Positions 1 through 7,084 of a stretch of DNA of 64,000 nucleotides are shown one piece after another; position 1 is the first letter of the stretch, and the number at the start of each line of letters is the position of its first letter. Source of the DNA: Gammaproteobacteria bacterium (lineage in GTDB: Bacteria > Pseudomonadota > Gammaproteobacteria > DSM-16500); assembly GCA_021156085.1 (NCBI GenBank), contig JAJNBC010000011.1:1-64000 (forward strand), in the 5' to 3' direction. Under the pieces are notes generated by a model, which worked only from the letters and a program-made list of their open reading frames with translations, had not been told where the DNA came from and did not search any database. A program made the translations under genes and the position numbers.

Positions 1-570
1 CCAAGAAGTTGCATCGACCATCAAGTATTTATAGCCTAAGCTGGGGAACGTGGTCTTAAAGGTGCCTTCCAATAAGAGCGGCATTAAGCAATGTTTATCG
101 TGGGCCGCTTTTTCAAGCGTAAAATCCAATTCTTTTTTCACGTTCGTTTGACTTCCCACCCCTGTTTTTTTTGAATACGTCTCTGTACCAAATAACAAGA
201 CAACATGGCTTCGACTGACACCGTCTCGCATTTGGGATTCCACATCGCCTACCATGCGGTCTAAATCGAACCAGACCTGAACACCCGCTTTCTTCAAGTA
301 ATGACTCATCTCTTTGAGAAACGTTTGGAGTTGGATAAACCGAGGTTCATTTTCTTTTCCCCAGGCATAGCTAAAAAAAACTTGAGGCTTGGCGATCAAA
401 GTAGGCACGGGAAGATCGTATTTTTTCCCTGCGCCAAAATACGCGTCGCGTTTTTCGACTTGCATGCGTTGGATAGTCCCTAAAAAGGCTTCTAAAGCGT
501 GGCTTGCTTCTAATCTTTGTAGGCGAGAGTGAGGCACCATCAGTTCGGGTGATCGAGAAGAAGCTTGCAT
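1..570 (-). CDS. TIR-domain protein (3' end beyond window)
   Basis: An open frame runs from an ATG at 570 down to base 1 without a stop, giving 190 residues; the C-terminus lies outside the window. Residues 1-60 are a polar N-terminal stretch. From about residue 62 (QVFFSYAWGKEN) the protein reads as a TIR/SEFIR-type fold: the FFSYAW strand, a helix, then GVQVWFDLDRMVGDV, VSRSHVVLLFGTETY, and a helix with KKELDFTLEKA. Bacterial TIR domains are either NAD-cleaving enzymes of anti-phage systems or host-directed signalling mimics. Which applies here cannot be told, because any further domain lies off the window. It sits on a mobile island beside an IS and a relaxase, which suits an accessory defence or effector role (inference). 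The frame is easily missed because it is open at the edge and a 74-residue out-of-frame ORF covers its start. Confidence 0.75.
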   Translation of the reverse strand, partial: MQASSRSPELMVPHSRLQRLEASHALEAFLGTIQRMQVEKRDAYFGAGKKYDLPVPTLIAKPQVFFSYAWGKENEPRFIQLQTFLKEMSHYLKKAGVQVWFDLDRMVGDVESQMRDGVSRSHVVLLFGTETYSKKTGVGSQTNVKKELDFTLEKAAHDKHCLMPLLLEGTFKTTFPSLGYKYLMVDATSW

Positions 571-792
571 ACCATGAGTTCTCCAAGTGAGTCATTGTGA
601 TAATTGTCAGTATACTAACAGCGAAAAAAGGGGGCAGTTTACCACAGCCTCATAAAAGAGTCTGTACGATATTGGATAATTTTTTAAGGGTTAAGTTCTA
701 GCACTCTTTCAACAGTTTTACCTATCTTCTTAAAAAACACATGTACAATGTTCGCCCTACGTCTGACTTCAAAGCAACCGTTTAAAGGAGTA

Positions 793-810
793 GCTATATC
801 ATGATATAGC
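793..810. repeat. 18-bp perfect palindrome left of the IS
   Basis: GCTATATCATGATATAGC reads the same on both strands. It lies about 45 bp outside the inferred left end of the IS1111 element, in the roughly 270-bp non-coding gap upstream of the TIR gene. It could be an operator or a remnant of the insertion target. No promoter near it is clear, and nothing else recognisable lies between 571 and 835. Confidence 0.5.
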
Positions 811-842
811 CAACACAACGAAATCACTCTTACAGCAATGAA

Positions 843-854
843 ATGGACTCATCC
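843..854 (+). repeat. IS1111 left subterminal inverted repeat
   Basis: ATGGACTCATCC; exact reverse complement of 2208-2219. Confidence 0.8.
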
Positions 855-931
855 ACCTTTTAAATCGGCGTCATAGTGCGCCAAAATGGTGAAGTGTTTT
901 TACCATTTAATAACAAGATGGAGAGCCCAAT

Positions 932-1954
932 ATGAAGATTACAATACTTGGTATTGATATTGCAAAAAAAAAAATGTGTTCCAATTACACGGAGTAGATA
1001 AGCAAGGAAAAGCGCTGCTGACAAAACAATTGCGCCGTTCTGAATTACTCCCATTTATAGCAAATCTTCCTCCTTGCTTGATTGCCATGGAAGCCTGTGC
1101 TACTTCAAACTACTGGGGCAGAAAATTTGAGTCCCTCGGGTCATACCGTTAAATTAATCAGCCCGCAATATGTTAAGCCATTTACCCAGGGACAAAAAAA
1201 CGATCGCAACGATGCACAAGCTATTGCAGAAGCGGCCAGTCGGCCCTCCATGCGTTTTGTTTCTATTAAAACAGTTGAACAACAAGATATTCAAAGCATT
1301 CACCGCATCCGACAGCGACTAGTTGCTCAACGCACCGCTTTAAGCAACCAGATTCGCGGATTGTTGGCAGAGTATGGCGTAGTGATTCCACAAAGCATTT
1401 CCCATATCCGAAGCCGATTATTAGCTATCGTAGATAACACAAGCCATGAGTTAACGGCTTTGACCTGTGAATTAGTCAGTGAGCTCTATGAAGAGTTTAA
1501 ATACCTTGATCAGCGCATTAAAAAATGTGACAGGCAAATCAAGCGTGTTTTTTCCAAAAGTGAAGCTTGTCAACGTATCGCCCAGATTGAAGGTGTTGGC
1601 CCTATCATTGCAACGGCTGTCGTTGCTACGATAGGCGATACTAAATATTTTAAGAATGGCCGACAGTTTGCTGCATTTTTAGGACTGACCCCAAGACAGC
1701 ACTCTAGCGGTGGAAAACCTTTTCTGTTAGGAATTAGTAAGCGGGGAGATTGTTATTTAAGAATGCTACTGGTTCATGGCGCGCGATCTGTGATGTATGT
1801 TGTCGATAAAAAAAATGATCCTAAAAGTGAATGGCTTAAACGGCTTAGAACACGCCGTGGCATTAACAAAACCTGTGTGGCATTAGCGAATAAAAATGCT
1901 CGCACTATTTGGGCATTGCTAGCCAAAGGAGAAAATTACCAAAAAGCAGCTTAA
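932..1954 (+). pseudogene. IS110/IS1111 transposase, two frameshifts
   Basis: Serine-dependent DEDD recombinase of the IS110 family, which excises and inserts the element without classical terminal repeats. Three frame segments give one protein. 932 onward reads MKITILGIDIAK (first catalytic Asp). After an 11-A run at 964-974 the protein continues in another frame as VFQLHGVDKQGK up to MEACATSNYWG (catalytic Glu). After an apparent extra G near 1138-1140 it returns to the first frame as GHTVKLISPQYVK, with the NDRNDAQA Asp pair and the C-terminal domain (IAQIEGVGPIIAT, FLGLTPRQHSSGGK) to the stop at 1954. The longest intact piece starts at a TTG at 1082 and lacks the first Asp and the Glu frame, so no active enzyme is expected. 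The two shifts cancel, but the reading between them meets stops in both frames. Confidence 0.85.
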
Positions 1955-2038
1955 CAAAAATCAAATTTTAGATTAGTATTTTTTTGACCAACGAGTTTGC
2001 GAGAGATAAAAACGCTTGATGTAAATTAGGTCAGACCG

Positions 2039-2143
2039 GCTCTTTCAGAACCTGCTTATCTTGGCGGTTTTTAAAAACCGATACGGCAATGAGGCGAAAG
2101 AGCGCGAGTTTCATCAGGGCACGAGCATAACAAGACTATGCTC
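2039..2143 (+). ncRNA. candidate IS1111 bridge/seek guide RNA region
   Basis: The non-coding tail between the transposase stop and the right repeat contains nested hairpins. The stem GCTCTTTC (2039-2046) with GAAAGAGC (2096-2103) encloses the 16-bp perfect palindrome CGGTTTTTAAAAACCG (2065-2080). A second hairpin GAGCATA/TATGCTC with a 7-nt loop lies at 2123-2143. In IS1111-type elements the structured RNA that pairs with target and donor DNA is encoded downstream of the transposase. Position and structure fit that, but the target-pairing loops were not identified and exact RNA ends are unknown. Confidence 0.45.
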
Positions 2144-2207
2144 ACTAGGATGCCGGATAGGCAAATGCAAACCTGATTACTAACAGCGAATTTGTCTTTC
2201 TCAAAAC

Positions 2208-2219
2208 GGATGAGTCCAT
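2208..2219 (-). repeat. IS1111 right subterminal inverted repeat
   Basis: GGATGAGTCCAT; exact reverse complement of 843-854. Confidence 0.8.
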
Positions 2220-2380
2220 AGGCAAGATAAACGATTCTACTTGACAGACGCTAACGGTTTGATTGAGAATATATTTTTTTAGGAATCCATCAAAACGAGT
2301 AGGACGATTTAGCCTAACTTTCCGTTAAGCCTCATTTTGTAAACCCGATGTCATCGTGTTGTTTAACAAATGAGGTTCTC

Positions 2381-3916
2381 ATGCAGTTTCATACAGCACC
2401 ACCCGCTCGCCACGTACTAGAGCTAGCTCCTAAGCATGTTCGACAGCAGCGTGTGTCGATTACAAAAGCGGCGCGTAAAAGAACTATTGCGCAATCCATC
2501 CAAACGCTTGCCACAGGCAGCTTTGCTGCTTTGAGAAGCCGTTACAACCAACGCTGTATTGTTAAAATCTCTTATACCAAAAATACAAAAAGACGGTCTT
2601 GGGCAGCGCATGGAGCCTATCTTCAACGTGAACACGCGCAAAATAAACATGAGAAAGGCTACGGGTTCAATCAAACTAGTGATTCTGTTGACTTAAAAAG
2701 AACACTTCTCGAGTGGCAAAATAACAAAGATGAGTATCTGTTCCGTTTCATTATTTCTCCTGAGAATGGTCATAAACTGGATTTAAAAGAACACGCGAAA
2801 GCACTCATGAACCAGCTTGAAAACGATTTAAAAACGAAACTGCAATGGGCTGCGATTGATCATTACAATACAGACCATCCTCACTTGCATATCTTAGTTC
2901 GCGCAAAAGACCAACGCGGCCACACACTGACAATTGATCGTGATTATCTATCGCATGGCATCCGCCACCGCAGCCAAGAACTTGTTACGCTGAAATTAGG
3001 CCTAAGGCTCAACCATGACCGTGTGCAAGCCCGTAAAAAGCAAATAGAGTATGAATATCTCACGGAACTGGATCGCAGCTTACGCCATAAGGCGATCAAT
3101 TCTATTGTTAATTTTAGCCAACCTGCTTTAGGTGGTTCCACAATACGTGAATTGCGCCTGCTCGAAATAGAGCGATTAAAATTTCTAGAAACGCTCGGTC
3201 TTGCTGAAAAAATCGGTAAGAAAATGTGGCAACTCAGCGACAACTTGGAGCCAACCCTACGCGAAATGCAACTCTCGAATGATATTATCAAGTCACGCGC
3301 GAGGCATAACGTTCAAACACTAACGTACGATTTACCCGCCCCCACTCAACTACAAGAACACCAACCTCTTACAGGTAAAGTCGTTGGCATGGGATTAGAA
3401 AATGAATTACAAGACAAGCGTTATTTATTATTAGAAGGTACTGACGGCAAAGTTCATTATATTCAAGCTACCCACAGCATGATTAAAGCAAGAGATAATT
3501 TTGAGTTCGGGAACGGTCATGTCATTACACTTGAAAAGAAAAAATTCGTCAATCGACAATCTGAACCCATCGAATACATTCAAGTGCAGAGCCACCGTAC
3601 CTTAGATCACATGCAAAAAATACCTGCTTCACGACTAGACCATGATGTCATTGAATTCGTGAAAACACATCATATTGAACCCAAGCATCATTTCCCAGTA
3701 CACTCTTTTGCGCATGAATATTCAGCAGCGATGACAAAGCGATTTCATCAACTCATTCAGGAAAAAGTGATTGTGCATCAACAAGACCGCTATCATTTGG
3801 CACACGACTGGCAAAAACGATTATCCCATGCCACTTCAAAACAACACCAAACGCTGTGCTGGAATAGGAGACATCATTTCGAAGGTTGCAGAGGAAGCAA
3901 TAAACCGTACCACTAA
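2381..3916 (+). CDS. VirD2-like / DUF3363 relaxase, probably C-terminally truncated
   Basis: Conjugative relaxase that nicks and carries plasmid or ICE DNA. The nickase domain is clear: a Tyr-bearing motif GAYLQREHA near residue 85, FRFIISPENGHK, WAAIDHYNTDHPHLHILVRA with the metal-binding His cluster, then DYLSHGIRHRSQELVTLKLG. These match the RlxS-type family with a DUF3363 C-terminal part (REMQLSNDIIKSRARH and following). I prefer the ATG at 2381, with GAGG six bases upstream, over the in-frame ATG at 2348, giving 511 residues. The family usually runs to about 600 or more residues; the last 20 or so here (CWNRRHHFEGC) look unlike it, so the tail is probably lost or frameshifted. No other transfer genes are visible, so this is a mobilisation remnant or part of an element extending left. 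Confidence 0.8.
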   Translation: MQFHTAPPARHVLELAPKHVRQQRVSITKAARKRTIAQSIQTLATGSFAALRSRYNQRCIVKISYTKNTKRRSWAAHGAYLQREHAQNKHEKGYGFNQTSDSVDLKRTLLEWQNNKDEYLFRFIISPENGHKLDLKEHAKALMNQLENDLKTKLQWAAIDHYNTDHPHLHILVRAKDQRGHTLTIDRDYLSHGIRHRSQELVTLKLGLRLNHDRVQARKKQIEYEYLTELDRSLRHKAINSIVNFSQPALGGSTIRELRLLEIERLKFLETLGLAEKIGKKMWQLSDNLEPTLREMQLSNDIIKSRARHNVQTLTYDLPAPTQLQEHQPLTGKVVGMGLENELQDKRYLLLEGTDGKVHYIQATHSMIKARDNFEFGNGHVITLEKKKFVNRQSEPIEYIQVQSHRTLDHMQKIPASRLDHDVIEFVKTHHIEPKHHFPVHSFAHEYSAAMTKRFHQLIQEKVIVHQQDRYHLAHDWQKRLSHATSKQHQTLCWNRRHHFEGCRGSNKPYH

Positions 3917-4109
3917 AAATACATAGATAAAAAATAATCTCGTTCTCGCTGATTTTATAATGTTAATAGGTGGTCAGATACATATCTGATAGATCATAGA
4001 TATTGAACTATTTATAACTATTTAAATAATTTTGATATTTTTAATATTATATTGTATTATTTTGTGCTCTATAGTGACGGCTACGAAAAGTATATTTATT
4101 ATAAAACGC

Positions 4110-4135
4110 AATTGTGTCTGCGCGCAGACACAATT
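4110..4135. promoter_or_regulatory. 26-bp perfect palindrome, candidate operator
   Basis: Half-sites AATTGTGTCTGCG and CGCAGACACAATT form an uninterrupted palindrome centred between 4122 and 4123, 40 bp upstream of the yhcG-type start. A third, slightly shortened half-site CGCAGACAATT lies at 4151-4161, immediately before the gene. There is no T-run after the hairpin, so an intrinsic terminator is unlikely. Palindrome plus extra half-site fits an operator for a dimeric repressor (inference). The 258-bp gap 3917-4174 otherwise holds only AT-rich sequence. Confidence 0.5.
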
Positions 4136-4174
4136 AGTCGATAATACCAGCGCAGACAATTTTATAGAGACATT

Positions 4175-5254
4175 ATGAATAAACCAGCTCCTTATATAGA
4201 TGAAAATAAACTTTTTGACGATATTAGTCATCTCATTGAGATCACTCAAAAGCGAGCATTACGTGAGGTAAGTCGAACGGGTGTTATGCTTTACTGGTAT
4301 ATCGGCCACCAAATTAATAGTGCTATTTTAAAACATGCTCGAGCTGAATATGGCGCCCAAGTTATTAAAAATATAGCCGATAAATTACAAATAAAATATG
4401 GTGATGGATTTGGTTTAAGAGTTATTCACAGGTGCATACAATTTGAAAAGTTATTCCCTGACGAAAAAATTATATTATCGCTTTGTTTTCATTTAAAATG
4501 GACGCATTTTGTTGCTCTATTAAGTATAGAGAATAAATTAAAACGCGAATTCTATGCTGAAATGTGTAGAACAGAACGCTGGAGTACTAGAGAGCTTAAT
4601 CAGAAAATTGAAAATATGCTTTTTGAGAGAACAGCAATTGCAAAAAAATCAGATGAAGTGATACAAACAGAAATTATAAAACTACGCGAATCAAATATCA
4701 TTAAGCCTGATCTTATAATACAAGACCCTTATATTTTTAAATACCTTAATGGCCATCAAATTAATGATGAAAAAACACTTGAAGATGCAATTTTGGATGA
4801 TATTGAAGAATTCCTATTAAGTATGGGCAATGGATTCACTTTCCAAGAAAGACAAAAAGTGATAGAAATTGATGGTGATTTTTTCAAAATAGATTTATTA
4901 ATGTTTCATAGACGGTTACGTTCAATGGTCGCGATTGAACTCAAAAAAGGTAAATTCAAGCCATCCGATAAAGGACAAATTGAATTATATCTTCGATGGC
5001 TAGAAAAGCATGAGATGCAGGCAGGCGAGAATCCGCCCATTGGAATAATATTATGTTCAGAAAAATCAGATGAACGTGTTGAGTTACTTCAGCTTGAAAA
5101 AAGTGGAATACGGGTTTCTCAATTTATAACAGAATTACCGCCAAAAGAGATTTTTGAAAAACGCTTGCATGACGCCATTCAACGCGCAAAAGAATCAAAT
5201 GAAAGTGTAAAGCTGCTTGTTAGCAACGATCATAAAAAAGAAAACAACATTTAA
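4175..5254 (+). CDS. YhcG/DUF1016-family PD-(D/E)XK nuclease
   Basis: 359 residues, usual length for the family. The N-terminal DUF1016 part (about 8-150) includes ALREVSRTGVMLYWYIGHQI, VIKNIADKLQIKYGDGF and LKWTHFVALLSIE. The C-terminal nuclease part (about 180-330) has DPYIFKYL, DIEEFLLSMGNGFTFQERQ and the PD-(D/E)XK core FKIDLLMFHRRLRSMVAIELKKGKF, where Asp and the E-x-K pair are visible. The substrate is unknown; relatives are common on mobile islands and next to restriction-modification genes, and are presumed DNA-processing enzymes. No methylase or hsd gene accompanies it here. AT content is higher than in the core genes, consistent with transfer. The palindrome at 4110-4135 may control it. 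Confidence 0.85.
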   Translation: MNKPAPYIDENKLFDDISHLIEITQKRALREVSRTGVMLYWYIGHQINSAILKHARAEYGAQVIKNIADKLQIKYGDGFGLRVIHRCIQFEKLFPDEKIILSLCFHLKWTHFVALLSIENKLKREFYAEMCRTERWSTRELNQKIENMLFERTAIAKKSDEVIQTEIIKLRESNIIKPDLIIQDPYIFKYLNGHQINDEKTLEDAILDDIEEFLLSMGNGFTFQERQKVIEIDGDFFKIDLLMFHRRLRSMVAIELKKGKFKPSDKGQIELYLRWLEKHEMQAGENPPIGIILCSEKSDERVELLQLEKSGIRVSQFITELPPKEIFEKRLHDAIQRAKESNESVKLLVSNDHKKENNI

Positions 5255-5328
5255 TATATTAGAATACCTGGTTTTCATACCTATTCTTGATGGTATAAAA
5301 TAATCAATCTTGCAGTGCAGTATTTACG

Positions 5329-6555
5329 CTATTCAATTTCTATGAGTTTTGCCACTGCATTCGCTTTATGCTCTGGCGCTAAATGTGCATAGCGCAATGT
5401 CATTGCTAAATCAGAATGTCCTAGCAGTTCACGTACTGTATTTAAATCAACACCTACCATCACTAATCTAGATGCAAAATGATGACGCAAATCATGCCAG
5501 CGAAAATTTTCAATACCAGCACTTCGTAACAAGGTTGTCCAACTTTTTTTGACATTGTCAAAGGGTTTTCCATCTTTCTTCGAAAAAACAAGTTCTTGGC
5601 TAGCTGTTTGTTCGCGCCATGTTTTTAAAACATGCAGCGCTTGTAAATTTAAAGGAACATGCCGAGTTTTTCCGCTTTTTGCAATATCACCTACAATTGT
5701 TAATATCGCTTGCTCAAAATTTATATTTTGCCATTGTAAACTAAATAGTTCGCCTCGCCGTAGCCCTGTGTTAATTGATAGTAACACCATAGGAGATAAA
5801 TAATCAGCAAACTCGTACTTACTTAGATCGGGGTACAACGTATAATCACGTTCTTTCCGCCATTGGTTGCCATTTTGCCGTTCTATTTTTATTTTTTCAT
5901 CGCGGAATTTCATTGCCTGACGCAATCTTTTTTCTTCATCGGCAGATAAAAATCGTATCTTACCAATCCTGTCTACTTTTAACAGTTTTAATTTTGCTAG
6001 CGGATGAGTTTCAATAAATCCCCATAATACTGCTTTTGATAACGCGGCTTTAAATGCACCAATATCACGATTGACCGTTTCAGTTGAAAGACCATCCTTC
6101 AATCGCTGGGTGCGCCACTGCTCAATCAATACGGGAGTGATCTCCGTTAAAGATTTATTCCCGAAAAATTTCACAAAACAGCGATTGATGTGCGCTAATG
6201 TTCGAACACCTGCCTTGCGATGCTGTTTTACCCAAGGCGCATATTCATTAATAATAAATTCTTGTAATGAAATAATGGTTTTCTTTTTGTCTATTCCTTG
6301 TGGATCAATCCCCTGAGCTGCATTACCTAAAATCGCTAAGGCTTTGTCTCTGGCTTGTGCGGGAGTCAGTACGCCGACTTTACCTAAGCTAACTCGCCTA
6401 CCTCTCTGATATTCACATACATACATCATTTTTCCAGAAGGGTTTACGCGGATAAGGAACCCGATTAATTTAGTATCTCTTACATCATATTGCTTATCGC
6501 TGGGTTTTAGCTTCAATAAAAGAGCGTTTCCGATCAATGCCTTCATATCATTCAC
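5329..6555 (-). CDS. Tyrosine recombinase, island integrase (P4-like)
   Basis: 408 residues with the three expected parts. The N-terminal arm-binding DUF4102 region (about 1-85) has KLIGFLIRVNPSGKMMYVCEYQ. A SAM-like core-binding domain follows (about 95-195). The catalytic domain (about 210-405) has SINTGLRRGELFSLQW (first Arg), WHDLRHHFASR (His-x-x-Arg), LGHS and TLRYAHL (nucleophile Tyr). It is transcribed away from a tRNA-Arg 3' fragment 150 bp beyond its start, the expected layout for a tRNA-targeting island. The gene looks intact. It should catalyse insertion and, with an excisionase, excision; no excisionase was seen in the window. Confidence 0.93.
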   Translation of the reverse strand: MNDMKALIGNALLLKLKPSDKQYDVRDTKLIGFLIRVNPSGKMMYVCEYQRGRRVSLGKVGVLTPAQARDKALAILGNAAQGIDPQGIDKKKTIISLQEFIINEYAPWVKQHRKAGVRTLAHINRCFVKFFGNKSLTEITPVLIEQWRTQRLKDGLSTETVNRDIGAFKAALSKAVLWGFIETHPLAKLKLLKVDRIGKIRFLSADEEKRLRQAMKFRDEKIKIERQNGNQWRKERDYTLYPDLSKYEFADYLSPMVLLSINTGLRRGELFSLQWQNINFEQAILTIVGDIAKSGKTRHVPLNLQALHVLKTWREQTASQELVFSKKDGKPFDNVKKSWTTLLRSAGIENFRWHDLRHHFASRLVMVGVDLNTVRELLGHSDLAMTLRYAHLAPEHKANAVAKLIEIE

Positions 6556-6563
6556 CTTTATTT

Positions 6564-6582
6564 TGGAGTGCTAATGGAGTGC
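6564..6582. repeat. 8-bp direct repeat upstream of integrase
   Basis: TGGAGTGC occurs at 6564-6571 and 6575-6582, one helical turn apart, just upstream of the integrase start. It could be integrase or excisionase arm sites; it may also be chance. Confidence 0.3.
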
Positions 6583-6710
6583 AAGATAAGTATACTAAAG
6601 GCTATTTCGGGAAACAATAAAAATAATATTTTTACTATAATTATATGATAATATTAAATTTTATTTGCATGGTTGTTTGTTGGTGTTTCCTTAGAGCTAC
6701 AGTATAATCA

Positions 6711-6755
6711 AACTCCTAAGGGGCAGGTCGGCGGTTCGAATCCGCCCTGGGACGC
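6711..6755 (+). other. tRNA-Arg(CCT) 3' fragment, island attachment site
   Basis: From the anticodon loop (CTCCTAA, anticodon CCT at 6715-6717) the sequence reads as the 3' half of a tRNA-Arg: GGTC, a perfect T-arm GGCGG-TTCGAAT-CCGCC, and the acceptor strand ending CTGGGAC then G. There is no CCA and no matching 5' half; the bases before 6711 pair with nothing. This is what a tRNA-targeting island leaves at the distal end, with the intact tRNA regenerated at the other end, so an intact tRNA-Arg(CCT) is predicted left of the window. Confidence 0.75.
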
Positions 6756-7084
6756 TAATTGGGCCAACAGAAATCCGGCAATTCACTGGTTATAGAACCG
6801 GGCAGATCCTAAGTTACTTACAGACTATTTAATCAGGTTGAGTTTTGCACAAATTAGAGGTATAATTTTAAATTTCAAAAATTGAAGAAAAATAAAAGAT
6901 TCAATGCCTTAGCCTTATATGAATATTAAAAACAGAGAATAAACGGGGAAATTGATGTTCCCTAATACCCAACCCGTAACGCCAACAGCAGTTTCTGCAA
7001 AAACCTCTCTTACCCTAACGCCTCCTCCCTCTTCCTCGGAGGGCAAAAAGTTATAAAACTTTAGTTGCGGAAGAACGTTTAAAA
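6756..7084. other. non-coding interval right of the island scar
   Basis: About 330 bp between the tRNA fragment and the next gene. Short open frames exist but have no start signals or recognisable protein. AT-rich sequence around 6810-6930 could hold the promoter of the next gene; no clear -35/-10 pair was picked. Confidence 0.5.

Larger units (their letters stand above)
836..2222 (+). mobile_element. IS1111-subgroup (IS110 family) insertion sequence
   Basis: The element is defined by a DEDD-type IS110 transposase (frameshifted) and by a 12-bp inverted repeat placed inside the ends: ATGGACTCATCC at 843-854 and its exact reverse complement at 2208-2219. Subterminal 12-bp repeats are a known mark of the IS1111 subgroup, which makes no target duplication. 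The outer ends are estimated from the usual few bases beyond each repeat, so they are uncertain by several bases. About 250 bp of non-coding sequence follow the transposase, which also fits IS1111. It sits between the TIR and relaxase genes of the island. Confidence 0.8.

Noticed and set aside
964-1140. Functional transposase by slippage at the A11 run
   Set aside because: Slippage would only enter the middle frame, which meets a TAA soon after the Glu motif; a second independent shift would be required.
4022-4249. Minus-strand 75-residue ORF over the 26-bp palindrome
   Set aside because: Low-complexity AT-rich reading that overlaps the true yhcG-type start; no recognisable protein.
6660-6755. 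Complete tRNA-Arg gene
   Set aside because: Only the anticodon loop to acceptor 3' strand matches; the upstream bases give no D-arm or acceptor 5' strand.
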